DNA of 64,000 bases from Acidobacteriota bacterium (GTDB lineage: Bacteria > Acidobacteriota > Terriglobia > 20CM-2-55-15): the NCBI GenBank assembly GCA_003223875.1, contig QHWY01000090.1, positions 1-64,000 on the forward strand, read 5' to 3'. Below, piece by piece: positions 25,958 to 34,549 of this stretch. Each line of letters begins with the position of its first letter. Within the stretch, counting starts at the first letter, position 1. The position numbers and the translations under genes are program-made. The notes beneath the pieces were generated by a model, which saw only the letters and a list, made by a program, of their open reading frames with translations, had not been told where the DNA came from and searched no databases.

Positions 25958-27313
25958 ATGTCTGATAAAACGCCGAAAATAGGATTTGTTAGCCTCGGCT
26001 GCCCCAAGAACCTGGTGGACAGCGAAGTCATGCTGGGGACTCTCTCCAGGCAAGGCTATTCCATTACCGCGCAAAAAGAAGAAGCCGATGTCATCGTCGT
26101 GAATACATGTGGATTCATCGACACAGCCAAGAAAGAGTCGATTGACACGATTCTTGAAATGGCGGAACTGAAGATTCAGGGAAATTGTAAGAAGCTTGTC
26201 GTCGCCGGTTGTCTGGCGGAGCGGTACCGCAGCGAAATTCAAAAGGAAATCCCGGAAATCGATTTTATTTTCGGGCCCGACGAACTCGGCCGGGTGCTCG
26301 AGGCTGTGCAGTTGGATTCTTCGGCGGCCGTGCCGGATGTTTCGATCGATGCGCTGTACACCTCGACAGAAGTTCCCACGATTCCTCGAATCCTGACAAC
26401 ACCCTCTTATCTGGCGTATTTGAAAATTTCCGAAGGTTGCGATCACGTATGCACGTTCTGCGCGATACCGAGTTTTCGTGGCCGCTTCCGTAGCCGCAGC
26501 CTCGCTGATTTGGTGGCTGAATCGCGGCGATTGGCGAAGCAAGGTGTTCGGGAACTCGTCATTGTTTCGCAGGACACGATGGCTTACGGAAACGATATCG
26601 GCCTTCGGAACGGCATCACAACACTGCTTCAGGAACTGAGCAAGATCGATGGATTCGAGTGGATTCGTTTTCTGTATTGCTATCCGAACATGGTCTCGGA
26701 TGAGCTGGTTCGATTGGTCGCTGAAAAGGAGCGGCTCTGCAAATACTTCGATATTCCCTACCAACATGCGAGCCGGCGTGTGCTCGAGCGTATGAAGCGC
26801 GGCGGCCAGCGCGCCATGTACGAACGTCAGATTGACGGCATTCGAAAACTTATGCCGGATGCCGGCTTGCGGACGTCCTTTATCGTCGGCTTTCCGGGTG
26901 AAACCGGCGGGGATTTCGACGAGATCTGCACTTTTATCCGGAACGTGCATTTCGATAACGTTGGTGTTTTTCTCTATTCCGATGAGGAAGGTACGGGAGC
27001 TTTCGACCTCGACGCTAAAGTTCAACGGCGTGTGGCTGTTCAACGCCGGAACCGGCTCATGAAAGAGCAGGCGAAGATCTCGAGGGCCAAATTGAAAAGC
27101 ATGGTTGGACGCACCGTCAAAGTCCTGCTTGAAGGCCGCTCGGATGAATCCGACCTTCTGCTTCAGGGCCGCATGGAAACTCAGGCTCCCGACATCGATG
27201 GGCACGTCTTGATCAATGATGCTGGAGAATCGGAGCCGATCTCCGGAAGATTTTATAAGGTCGTGATTACCAGTAGCCTTGAATACGATCTCATCGGAAG
27301 GATAGTGACTTGA
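25958..27313 (+). CDS. rimO: Ribosomal protein S12 methylthiotransferase RimO
   Basis: 451 residues. The N-terminal UPF0004 domain has three cluster cysteines: Cys15 (SLGCPKN), Cys51 (NTCGF) and Cys85 (VAGCLAER). The radical-SAM domain has the CxxxCxxC triad at 161, 165 and 168 (CDHVCTFCAIPSFRGR). The C-terminal TRAM domain ends in SGRFYKVVITSSLEYDLIG. SLGCPKNxVDSE and IPSFRGR distinguish RimO from MiaB. It adds a methylthio group to the conserved aspartate of S12. It is followed at once by a class B repeat and preceded by a MITE-like element whose end may carry or displace its promoter. Confidence 0.96.
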   Translation: MSDKTPKIGFVSLGCPKNLVDSEVMLGTLSRQGYSITAQKEEADVIVVNTCGFIDTAKKESIDTILEMAELKIQGNCKKLVVAGCLAERYRSEIQKEIPEIDFIFGPDELGRVLEAVQLDSSAAVPDVSIDALYTSTEVPTIPRILTTPSYLAYLKISEGCDHVCTFCAIPSFRGRFRSRSLADLVAESRRLAKQGVRELVIVSQDTMAYGNDIGLRNGITTLLQELSKIDGFEWIRFLYCYPNMVSDELVRLVAEKERLCKYFDIPYQHASRRVLERMKRGGQRAMYERQIDGIRKLMPDAGLRTSFIVGFPGETGGDFDEICTFIRNVHFDNVGVFLYSDEEGTGAFDLDAKVQRRVAVQRRNRLMKEQAKISRAKLKSMVGRTVKVLLEGRSDESDLLLQGRMETQAPDIDGHVLINDAGESEPISGRFYKVVITSSLEYDLIGRIVT

Positions 27314-27315
27314 AT

Positions 27316-27540
27316 CATTTCCCTCCTCGCAGAGGAGGGTGGCGCGACAGCCGTAAGGCTGACGCGCCGGGCGCGAAGCGCGAGCCCGATAGGGCGAAGC
27401 CTTAATTGGTGGTCAGTTCGGCGAAACATTTCGGCCGGTCTGACCGCCCCGTCTGCGCCTCGCTTCGCTCGGCGCCGCTTCTCTTGAGGCTTCGCCCTGC
27501 CGGGCTCGCGCTCCGCGCCCTCCTCTGCGAGGAGGGGAAT
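27316..27540. repeat. Class B composite palindromic element (rimO/yacG junction)
   Basis: Bounded by CCCTCCTCGCAGAGGAGGG on the left and its mirror on the right, ending GAGGAGGGGAAT. Inside are GTGGTCAG...CTGACCGCCCCG arms and GC-rich palindromic modules such as GCGCGAAGCGCG and CTTCGCCCTGCCGGGC. It begins 2 bp after the rimO stop and ends 12 bp before yacG. Its GAGGAGGGG may serve as ribosome-binding sequence. Confidence 0.85.
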
Positions 27541-27552
27541 CTTATATCGCTC

Positions 27553-27738
27553 ATGAAATGTCCGACCTGCAAGAAAGAAACCGAGTATGCCGGCAATCCT
27601 CACCGGCCGTTTTGCAGCGAGCGCTGCAAGTTGATTGACCTCGGCAGATGGGCCGGCGGGGAATATCGCGCCCCGACAACCGAGCGTCCCCCTGAAGAAA
27701 TTCACCAATCCAACGGAAATCGTGAAAACGAAGAGTGA
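27553..27738 (+). CDS. yacG: DNA gyrase inhibitor YacG (small zinc-finger protein)
   Basis: 61 residues with four zinc-ligand cysteines at 3, 6, 21 and 25 (MKCPTCKKE ... [20 protein letters not shown]), the complete YacG signature. It binds gyrase and inhibits its DNA binding in E. coli. The ATG at 27553 lies 12 bases after the GAGGAGGGGAAT end of a class B repeat. It overlaps pgpA by 17 bp, so the two are translated from the same message. Confidence 0.92.
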   Translation: MKCPTCKKETEYAGNPHRPFCSERCKLIDLGRWAGGEYRAPTTERPPEEIHQSNGNRENEE

Positions 27739-28222
27739 GCCGCTCAACTCGGCCGACTGGCTCGCGATCGCTGTTGCCACTGCGGCCGGCGCTGGTTTCA
27801 CGCCAAAGGCTCCCGGGACGGCGGGTTCTGTTGTGGGCGTCGGGATATATCTTGCGCTCGACCGGGCCGGTGCCGGCGCATATTACCCGCATGCTATAAT
27901 TTTTTTCTTCATCGTCGGTATCTGGGCGTCGTCACGCGTCGAGCATATGTGGGGACACGATGCTCAGCGCATTGTGATTGATGAAGTTGTAGGTCAAATG
28001 ATCACGTTCGGGTTGGCCGCCGGCAGATATCAACTTTCGGCATTCTACGTTGCTTTGGGTTTCGGCCTATTTCGCCTGTTTGATATTGTGAAACCCTTTC
28101 CAATACGGCATCTCGAGCGCATCAAGGGCGGCCTCGGCGTGATTTCAGACGATGTCGGCGCAGGATTCTATGCTCTGGCGACGCTTACTCTTATTCGGTA
28201 CGTATTCGTGAAATCTTATTAA
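27722..28222 (+). CDS. pgpA: Phosphatidylglycerophosphatase A
   Basis: 166 residues from a GTG at 27722 inside the end of yacG. The PgpA signature is complete: [15 protein letters not shown] near the start, then [14 protein letters not shown] and [19 protein letters not shown], with [12 protein letters not shown] near the end. Acidic residues in IDE and DD bind Mg2+. Several hydrophobic helices place it in the inner membrane, where it makes phosphatidylglycerol from its phosphate. Its stop overlaps the next ATG by one base. Confidence 0.93.
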   Translation: MKTKSEPLNSADWLAIAVATAAGAGFTPKAPGTAGSVVGVGIYLALDRAGAGAYYPHAIIFFFIVGIWASSRVEHMWGHDAQRIVIDEVVGQMITFGLAAGRYQLSAFYVALGFGLFRLFDIVKPFPIRHLERIKGGLGVISDDVGAGFYALATLTLIRYVFVKSY

Positions 28223-29244
28223 TGTCTGTTATCACAATTAAAAATGTTGCTCCAAAGGCTGCTCTTCCTGGTGGAGAGGTTGTCATCGAATACTCCGGCC
28301 GCGAGCTTGCTGGAACGGCGCGGCCCGAAGTCCGTTTCGGCGATTTCGCGGCGCAGGTCACCGTGGCCTCGAATGATCACATTATTGCGAAGGTTCCCGA
28401 ATCGTCCTCCGAAATTGGCACGCATGAACTTATCGTGTCGACGGACGGGGATACCAGCCGTCCTTTCGCGTATGAGATCGGAAAAAAGCTGGCGTCGAAT
28501 CTCCATCCGGTTTCAAATCCTGCCCTCGACGCGGAAGGAAACGTTTACGCTACCTACAGCGGCCGCCGCGGCCAGAAGACCCCGGTATCGATATATAAGA
28601 TTACACCGAAGGGCGCGGTCACCCCTTTCGTGACGGACATCATGAATGCTACCGGGCTAGCATTCAGCCTTAACGGCGATTTGTTTGTTTCTAGCCGGAA
28701 CGAGGGAAACGTGTATTGCGTCGATCCCGCCGGGCGGACGGAACTCTATATCGAGGGAATGGGCATCGCCAGCGGTATCGCGCTGGATCACGATGGAAAT
28801 CTCTATGTCGGCGATCGCAGCGGCAGCATTTTCAAAATAAGTCCGAGTAAAGAAATCTTCGTGTTCGCGACGCTAGAACCTAGCATCGCCGCATATCACC
28901 TCGCTTTTGGATTCGATGATTATCTCTACGTGACTGGACCGACAACTTCGAGCTTCGACGCTATCTATCGAATATCGCCGAGCGGCGAGGTCGACCGGTT
29001 CTTTACCGGACTCGGCCGGCCTCAAGGTCTGGCATTCGATATCGAGGGCAGCTTGTACGCCGTTGCCTCGCATCGCGGTCGCCGCGGGATTTTTCGATTC
29101 CGAGATCCCAAAAAGCCCGAATTGATGGTTGCCGGTCTCAGCCTGGTTGGCCTCGCTTTTGATCTTCACGAAAATTTGATGGTCGTCGATTCCGGGGCGC
29201 TCTATCGGGTCCGTCTCGGCATTATGGGCAAACCGCTTCCATGA
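28222..29244 (+). CDS. IPT/TIG-domain plus NHL-type beta-propeller protein
   Basis: 340 residues. An N-terminal IPT/TIG-like beta-sandwich occupies about 1-88 (APKAALPGGEVVIEYSGREL ... IGTHELIV). Repeats of NHL/SMP-30 type propeller blades follow: PALDAEGNVYATY, GLAFSLNGDLFVSS, GIALDHDGNLYVGD, GLAFDIEGSLYAVA, GLAFDLHENLMVVD. No signal peptide is visible, so it may be cytoplasmic or use another route. It starts within the pgpA stop codon (one shared base), so it is the third gene of the yacG-pgpA unit. A role is not known; propellers often bind ligands or proteins. Confidence 0.82.
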   Translation: MSVITIKNVAPKAALPGGEVVIEYSGRELAGTARPEVRFGDFAAQVTVASNDHIIAKVPESSSEIGTHELIVSTDGDTSRPFAYEIGKKLASNLHPVSNPALDAEGNVYATYSGRRGQKTPVSIYKITPKGAVTPFVTDIMNATGLAFSLNGDLFVSSRNEGNVYCVDPAGRTELYIEGMGIASGIALDHDGNLYVGDRSGSIFKISPSKEIFVFATLEPSIAAYHLAFGFDDYLYVTGPTTSSFDAIYRISPSGEVDRFFTGLGRPQGLAFDIEGSLYAVASHRGRRGIFRFRDPKKPELMVAGLSLVGLAFDLHENLMVVDSGALYRVRLGIMGKPLP

Positions 29245-29265
29245 GACGTGGGGGGACCGGCACAT

Positions 29266-29493
29266 ATTCCCCTCCTCGCAGAGCAGGGGTGGCGCGACAG
29301 CTTAATAGAAGCTGGCGCGCCGGGGTGGTTAGTTTGGCCGAAACGTTTCGCCGTTCTTCTATTGAGGCTTCGCCCTATCGGGCTCGCGCTTCGCGCCACC
29401 CCGTCTGCGCCTTCGCTTCGCTCGGCGCCGCTTCTCTTGAGGCTTCGCCCTGCCGGGCTCGCGCTCCGCGCCCTCCTCTGCGAGGAGGGGAAT
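29266..29493. repeat. Class B composite palindromic element (upstream of cinA)
   Basis: Ends ATTCCCCTCCTC and GAGGAGGGGAAT; the left hairpin has one change (GAGCAGGGG). The interior shares modules with the copy at 27316-27540 (GGCTTCGCCCTRYCGGGCTC, twice). It occupies the whole gap between the NHL-type gene and cinA. The right end is 13 bp before the cinA ATG. Confidence 0.85.
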
Positions 29494-29506
29494 TGACGCT
29501 AAGAAA

Positions 29507-30751
29507 ATGAACCTGTCCGCGGAAATCATTGCCATCGGCTCCGAGCTGCTGACGCCGCAATTCAAAGACACGAATTCGCTCTACCTGACGGAAGAGCTCA
29601 ATGCCATCGGCATCCCGGTCGTAATGAAGACCATCGTAGGCGACGATGAACATTACCTCGAGCACGCGGCGCGCGCATCACTTGCACGCACTCCCCTGGT
29701 GATAACGATCGGAGGGCTTGGCCCCACCGAGGATGACGTGACGCGCAAGGTCATTGCCAGCGTTCTTCAACGGCAGCTCGTGCTGAATGATGAAATCCTC
29801 GCGAAGTTGCAGCGACGTTTCAAAGCGCGAGGTACCGAAATGCCGGCCAACAATGCGCGTCAGGCCCTGGTGTTGACGGGTTCCGATATCCTTGAAAACC
29901 ATCATGGGACAGCTCCAGGGCTCTGGATTGCTGCCGAGAAAAATACCGTCATCTTACTGCCCGGTCCGCCATCCGAACTTCAGCCGATGTTCGAAAACTC
30001 GTGTGTGCCGCGCCTGCGAGAAATGGCCGGAAATGTCGCCTTGTCCCGATGTGTGTTTCGAACGGCGTGCCTGCCGGAATCGACCCTCGATGCGCGCATC
30101 GCGCCGATTTATACCAAATACAAGAATCCGGAGACGACGATTCTTGCGAAACCGGGGCAGGTGGAAATCCGGCTCACCGCGCGAGGCAGAAATCGCGAAG
30201 AAGCCGACAGGCTGCTGAAAGAATTGGCCGATCAGATCGATCAAGAACTCGACGATTACATCTTCGCCCGTTCCGAACAATCGCTGGAAGAAATCGTCGG
30301 AATGTTTCTCGTGATGAAGAACGCGACCATCGCGACGGCGGAATCCTGCACCGGAGGCCTCCTCGCGGAACGGCTGACCAATGTTCCGGGTAGTTCGCGA
30401 TACTTCCTTTCGGGAGTCGTTTGCTACAGCAACGAATCTAAAATGGAACTCGCCGGCATTCCTCCTCTATTGCTCGAAATGCAAGGCGCCGTGAGTGCGG
30501 AGGTGGCGCGCGGCCTCGCTGAAGGCATTCGCGCGCGTGCTGGGACGACAATTGGTGTTGGGGTGACCGGCATTGCCGGTCCCGGCGGCGGATCCGAGGC
30601 AAAACCCGTGGGTACGGTTCACATCGCCGTGGCCACGCCTGCCGGAACAGAGCGTCGCCAATCCTTCTTCCCTGGGGATCGTGAGAGGATCCGCTGGTGG
30701 GCGTCACAGGTTGCCCTCGATATGGTCCGGCGTGAATTGATGAAAATGTAA
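29507..30751 (+). CDS. cinA: CinA-family nicotinamide mononucleotide deamidase / competence-damage protein
   Basis: 414 residues with both domains. The N-terminal MoCF/COG1058 domain (about 1-170) has IIAIGSELLTPQFKDTNS and TIGGLGPTEDDVTRK. The C-terminal PncC amidase domain (about 260-410) has IATAESCTGGLLAERLTNVPGSS, VCYSNESKMELAGI and GVTGIAGPGGGSEAKPVG. The Ser and Lys/Tyr of the amidase centre are in these motifs. It recycles NMN to nicotinic acid mononucleotide. The stop overlaps the thpR start by one base. Confidence 0.94.
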   Translation: MNLSAEIIAIGSELLTPQFKDTNSLYLTEELNAIGIPVVMKTIVGDDEHYLEHAARASLARTPLVITIGGLGPTEDDVTRKVIASVLQRQLVLNDEILAKLQRRFKARGTEMPANNARQALVLTGSDILENHHGTAPGLWIAAEKNTVILLPGPPSELQPMFENSCVPRLREMAGNVALSRCVFRTACLPESTLDARIAPIYTKYKNPETTILAKPGQVEIRLTARGRNREEADRLLKELADQIDQELDDYIFARSEQSLEEIVGMFLVMKNATIATAESCTGGLLAERLTNVPGSSRYFLSGVVCYSNESKMELAGIPPLLLEMQGAVSAEVARGLAEGIRARAGTTIGVGVTGIAGPGGGSEAKPVGTVHIAVATPAGTERRQSFFPGDRERIRWWASQVALDMVRRELMKM

Positions 30752-31293
30752 TGCGAGTCTTTATTGCCGCTGATCTCCCAAACGAACTCCGCGAACAGCT
30801 TGCCAAAGTCCAACGTGAGCTCGATCCTTTGACCCGGGCGGCTCGATGGGTCGCGCCGGCATCGATTCACATCACTCTAAAGTTCATTGGTGAAGTGCCG
30901 GAGAAACGGATCGAGACCATTGATACGGTCCTCACCGGCTTGACCTGGAAGTCCTTCACCGTAACCGTACGCGGTGTCGGATTTTTTCCCGGCAACCGCT
31001 CGCCTCGCGTGTTTTGGGCGGGAATGGAATCTCCAACGATGCAGGACCTGGCGGAAAAACTCGACGCGCGTCTCGAATCTTACGGTTTTGAGAAAGAGAA
31101 ACGCGCGTTCCGGCCGCACATCACACTTGCGCGCGCACGCACCTCGAGGATCGACTCCTCGCTTGTGACTGCTGCATCGCGATATGCCGAACAAGCCTTC
31201 GGGTCCTTTAGCGTCGATCGCATATACCTGTTTGAAAGCATCTTGAAACCCTCAGGTGCGGTACATCAGCGACTCAAGGAATACGTGTTGTGA
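30751..31293 (+). CDS. thpR: RNA 2',3'-cyclic phosphodiesterase (2H family)
   Basis: 180 residues. Two HxTx catalytic motifs define the 2H phosphoesterase fold: His40-Thr42 (HITLKFIG) and His123-Thr125 (HITLARAR). The start MRVFIAADLP and the GFFPGNRSPRVFWAG segment are typical of ThpR/LigT. It opens 2',3'-cyclic phosphate RNA ends. It starts in the cinA stop (shared base) and its stop overlaps the GTG of gpsA by 4 bp, so cinA-thpR-gpsA is a tight operon. Confidence 0.93.
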   Translation: MRVFIAADLPNELREQLAKVQRELDPLTRAARWVAPASIHITLKFIGEVPEKRIETIDTVLTGLTWKSFTVTVRGVGFFPGNRSPRVFWAGMESPTMQDLAEKLDARLESYGFEKEKRAFRPHITLARARTSRIDSSLVTAASRYAEQAFGSFSVDRIYLFESILKPSGAVHQRLKEYVL

Positions 31294-32288
31294 ATCCCAT
31301 CGCGATCATTGGTGGCGGTGGCTGGGGAACGGCACTGGCCATTACTCTGGCTCGTATCGAACGCGACGTGCGTTTGTGGGTCTACGAGCCGTATCTGGTC
31401 GAGACCATGATCGCCACGCGCGAGAATCCGCTGTATCTTCCTTCGGTCCGCATTCCGTCGGCCGTGCGCGTCAGCAACCGCGCGGAAGAGGTTCTCGCGG
31501 GTGTTCACATCGTGATTCTCGCCGTTCCTTCACACGTATACCGGCAGGTTTTTTCGAACATGCTGCCGCTGCTGAACGGCGAAATGTTTTTTGTTAGCGC
31601 AACGAAAGGCATCGAAAATGAAACATTGATGAGAATGTCCGAAGTGGTTGCCGACGTCGCAAAGGCGCGCTTCACCCCCCGCATCGCGGCAATCTCTGGA
31701 CCGACATTCGCCCCGGAAGTTGCGCGCGGCGAACCGACGGCCCTTGTGGTGGCATCGCCGGATGAACAATTGCGCCTTTTTCTTCAAAAGGAATTGTCGG
31801 TCCCGCGATTCCGGCTTTACACGAATCCTGACCTGATTGGCGTGGAGATTTCCGCCGCAGTGAAAAATATCATCGCAATCGCCGCCGGCGTCGTGGATGG
31901 TCTGGGTTTGGGTTCGAATCCTATTGCGGCCTTGATCACGCGCGGGCTTGCCGAAATGACGCGTTTGGTTGTCGCTTGCGGCGGCCGGCGCGAAACGCTC
32001 TCGGGGCTCGCCGGCCTCGGCGATCTTGTCCTCACGTCTTACGGTAATCTCAGCAGAAATCGGCGACTTGGGGTGGCGCTGGGGCAAGGGAAAGATATTG
32101 AGGACGTGCTTTCAAGTACTCGTATGGTTGCTGAAGGCGTCAAGACCGCGAAGTCGACTGTCGCGCTCGCCCGAAAACTCAACGTGGAGATGCCGATTGC
32201 AGAAAAAATGTACGCGGTTTTGTATGAAGGCCTCAAACCGCAAGACGCAATCAGTGATTTGATGGAGCGGAAGCTGAAAGAGGAATAG
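31290..32288 (+). CDS. gpsA: Glycerol-3-phosphate dehydrogenase [NAD(P)+]
   Basis: 332 residues from GTG at 31290. The N-terminal Rossmann motif is AIIGGGGWGTALA. ATKGIENETL and SGPTFAPEVARGEPTA are GpsA signatures. The substrate-binding lysine lies in EISAAVKNIIAIAAG, followed by GLGLGSNPIAALITRGLAEM. It makes sn-glycerol 3-phosphate for phospholipids, fitting with pgpA nearby. It is followed by a class B element that starts 10 bp after the stop. Confidence 0.95.
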   Translation: MNPIAIIGGGGWGTALAITLARIERDVRLWVYEPYLVETMIATRENPLYLPSVRIPSAVRVSNRAEEVLAGVHIVILAVPSHVYRQVFSNMLPLLNGEMFFVSATKGIENETLMRMSEVVADVAKARFTPRIAAISGPTFAPEVARGEPTALVVASPDEQLRLFLQKELSVPRFRLYTNPDLIGVEISAAVKNIIAIAAGVVDGLGLGSNPIAALITRGLAEMTRLVVACGGRRETLSGLAGLGDLVLTSYGNLSRNRRLGVALGQGKDIEDVLSSTRMVAEGVKTAKSTVALARKLNVEMPIAEKMYAVLYEGLKPQDAISDLMERKLKEE

Positions 32289-32297
32289 AAGGAGAAC

Positions 32298-32449
32298 ATT
32301 CCCCTCCTCGCAGAGGAGGGGTGGCGCGACAGTCGCAGACTGACGCGCCGGGGTGGTCAGTTCGACGAAATGTCTCGGCCGGGCTGACCACCCCGTCTGC
32401 GCCTCGCGGTGCTCGGCGCATCCACCCCTCCTCTGCGAGGAGGGGAATG
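32298..32449. repeat. Class B composite element with perfect 25-bp inverted ends
   Basis: The first 25 bases (32298-32322) and the last 25 (32425-32449) are exact inverted copies, each itself a hairpin with arms CCCCTCCTC/GAGGAGGGG. Inside, GGGGTGGTCAG and CTGACCACCCC form a second nested pair. It fills the gpsA-ftsY gap. Its last bases, GGGGAATG, contain an in-frame ATG for ftsY. Confidence 0.9.
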
Positions 32450-32458
32450 CGCACAATC

Positions 32459-33415
32459 ATGGAATTCATCACATTATTCGGAACACCGAAACGAGAACCC
32501 ACCGTATTCGAAAAGGTCAAGGAAGCCGTCAAGCAGACCAAAGCGAATTTTACCGAGCAGATCCAAGATCTGGTTGAAGGTAAGAAAGAAATTGATCCGG
32601 AGATGCTCGACGATCTTGAAGCTATCATGATCGGCGCCGATATCGGTGTGGCCACGACGAACGAGATTTTGAAAGCAATCAAAGATCAGATGTCGCGAAA
32701 AACCCTTCAGGATCCGGCCGAGCTGAGATCAGCTATTAAGGAAGAGCTGCGAAAGATTTTGAACGTGAACTACACGCCCCCGAAAGAGGTTCCGGAGGGG
32801 AATCCATTTGTCATCTTGATCGTCGGAGTCAATGGCGTCGGCAAGACGACTACCATCGGCAAACTGGCACATCGGTTCAAATCGGCGGGCAAACAGGTAA
32901 TGGTCTGCGCGTCCGATACCTTCAGAGCAGCGGCGGTTGAACAGCTCGAGATCTGGGCAAACCGCGCGGGCGTGCCCATCATCAAGCAAAAGGCCGGCGC
33001 GGATCCGTCGGCCGTCCTGTTCGATGCCTTGCAATCCGCGAAAGCGCGGCGGATCGATTACGTCATCGCCGATACAGCCGGTAGGCTTCATACAAAACAC
33101 AATTTGATGGCGGAACTGGAAAAAATGACCCGAATCGCAAAGCGTGAAGTTCCGGGCGCGCCGCATGAGGTTCTGCTGGTTTTGGATGCGACGACCGGAC
33201 AGAACGGGCTGACGCAGGCGCGCGAATTCATGAAAAGCGCCGGAGTGACCGGACTCGTACTAACGAAGCTCGACGGCACTGCGAAGGGTGGCGTAGTAAC
33301 CGCCATCGCGAAGGACCTGAAGATTCCCATTCGTTTCGTCGGCGTGGGCGAAAAGATGGACGACCTCATCGAATTTTCCGCGGATGATTTCGTCGAGTCC
33401 TTATTCGCCGCATGA
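32459..33415 (+). CDS. ftsY: Signal recognition particle receptor FtsY
   Basis: 318 residues from ATG 32459 (an in-frame ATG at 32447 lies inside the repeat). A short charged N-domain is followed by the SRP GTPase G domain: GVNGVGKTTTIGKLA at about 123, DTFRAAAVEQLEIWA, DTAGRLHTKHNLMAELEKM at about 204, and TKLDGTAKGG at about 268. The C-terminal KFVGxGEKxDDLxxF-type ending is IRFVGVGEKMDDLIEF. It lacks the long acidic A-domain of E. coli FtsY, as in many phyla. It brings ribosome-SRP complexes to SecYEG. It stands between two class B repeats. Confidence 0.96.
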   Translation: MEFITLFGTPKREPTVFEKVKEAVKQTKANFTEQIQDLVEGKKEIDPEMLDDLEAIMIGADIGVATTNEILKAIKDQMSRKTLQDPAELRSAIKEELRKILNVNYTPPKEVPEGNPFVILIVGVNGVGKTTTIGKLAHRFKSAGKQVMVCASDTFRAAAVEQLEIWANRAGVPIIKQKAGADPSAVLFDALQSAKARRIDYVIADTAGRLHTKHNLMAELEKMTRIAKREVPGAPHEVLLVLDATTGQNGLTQAREFMKSAGVTGLVLTKLDGTAKGGVVTAIAKDLKIPIRFVGVGEKMDDLIEFSADDFVESLFAA

Positions 33416-33550
33416 ATTCCCCTCCTCGCAGAGGAGGGGTGGCCGAAGGCCGGGGTGGTCAGTTCGGCGAAATCTTGCGCCGGTCTGACCACCCCGTCTG
33501 CGCCGTCGCTTCGCTCGGCGCATCCTCCCCTCCTCTGCGAGGAGGGGAAT
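33416..33550. repeat. Class B composite element (ftsY/ribD junction)
   Basis: Starts directly after the ftsY stop. Outer arms ATTCCCCTCCTC and GAGGAGGGGAAT, inner arms GGGGTGGTCAG and CTGACCACCCC around CGGCGAAATCTTGCGCCG. The last hairpin is 13 bp before the ribD ATG. This is the position where an FMN riboswitch would be expected upstream of rib genes; none is recognisable. Confidence 0.88.
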
Positions 33551-33562
33551 GCGGTAACACCT

Positions 33563-34549
33563 ATGGACGATTTAATCTATATGCGTCGGGCTCTGGAACT
33601 TGCCGAACGAGGAGCGGGTCTCACGAGCCCGGGTGCAATGGTCGGGGCAGTCATCGTCAAGGACGGCGCAGTCATCGGCGAAGGTTTCTATACATGGGAT
33701 GGCATCCGGCACGCCGAAATCATCGCGCTGGAGCAAGCAGGCGCAGCCGCCCGAGGCGCGACGGTCTACACGTCGCTTGAACCATGCTCCCATCAAGGCC
33801 GGACGCCGCCGTGCGCGAAAGCATTGATCGATGCAGGAGTCGCACGCGTTGTAAGCGCAATTCAGGACCCGAATCCTGAGGTCGATGGCAGCGGGCTGGC
33901 GGCATTGCGTGAGGCAGGAATACAAGTCGAATGCGGAATGCTCGAAGAAGAAGCTCGCCGCCTGAATGAAGCATTCATTATTTACAAAACCAAGCGTAGG
34001 CCATTCGGTATTCTGAAAATCGCGATGACGCTCGACGGCAAAATCGCAACGCGATACGGTGAATCGCGATGGATTACTTCGGAAGAATCACGGGCAGCCG
34101 TTCACGAGTTACGGCATCGGTCGGATGCACTAATCACCGGCAGCGGCACTTTCATCGCCGACAATCCCCAACTCACCGACCGCAGTCGCCGGCCGCGCCG
34201 CCGGCCACTGTTACGTGTCATCCTCGACCGGCGCGGCCGAGTCTCGAGCTTTACCGGTTTGGTTTTTCGCGACGAGCTTGCGGCTCTGCCAGCCGCACTT
34301 TACAGCCGCGAAATTCAAAGCTTCCTTCTGGAATGCGGCCCGGATCTGGCTTTCAACGCCCTTCGGGCCGGAATCGTTGATAAGATAATTGCATTCGTTG
34401 CTCCGAAAATCTTAGGTGGACGCGAGATTCCGGCGATTGGCGGCGAGGGCATAGAGAAGTTGTCGGAAGCAATTCCGCTGAAAGACTTCATAGCGACGAA
34501 GTCTGGGCCGGACGTCGTTTTGACTGCATATGTTCACAGGGATTATTGA
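33563..34549 (+). CDS. ribD: Bifunctional diaminohydroxyphosphoribosylaminopyrimidine deaminase / 5-amino-6-(5-phosphoribosylamino)uracil reductase
   Basis: 328 residues, slightly shorter than the usual 360. The deaminase domain has the zinc site His50-Ala-Glu52 (RHAEIIAL) with Cys75 and Cys84 (PCSHQGRTPPC), and SPGAMVGAVIVKDG. The reductase domain begins at about 148 (RPFGILKIAMTLDGKIAT) with GESRWITSEESR and ends LECGPDLAFNAL ... FVAPKILGG. It carries out steps two and three of riboflavin synthesis. It overlaps ribE by 20 bp. Confidence 0.95.
   Translation: MDDLIYMRRALELAERGAGLTSPGAMVGAVIVKDGAVIGEGFYTWDGIRHAEIIALEQAGAAARGATVYTSLEPCSHQGRTPPCAKALIDAGVARVVSAIQDPNPEVDGSGLAALREAGIQVECGMLEEEARRLNEAFIIYKTKRRPFGILKIAMTLDGKIATRYGESRWITSEESRAAVHELRHRSDALITGSGTFIADNPQLTDRSRRPRRRPLLRVILDRRGRVSSFTGLVFRDELAALPAALYSREIQSFLLECGPDLAFNALRAGIVDKIIAFVAPKILGGREIPAIGGEGIEKLSEAIPLKDFIATKSGPDVVLTAYVHRDY

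Noticed and set aside
25931-27205. 424-codon frame antisense to rimO
   Set aside because: It lies fully within rimO, has no recognisable domain and no ribosome-binding sequence.
29266-29493. Protein-coding gene in the repeat (82-89 codon frames)
   Set aside because: The frames consist of repeat modules also found at 27316-27540 and read as Arg/Ala/Leu-rich text with no conservation.
33416-33562. FMN riboswitch upstream of ribD
   Set aside because: The gap is fully explained by a class B palindromic element; the conserved RFN-element sequence blocks are not visible.
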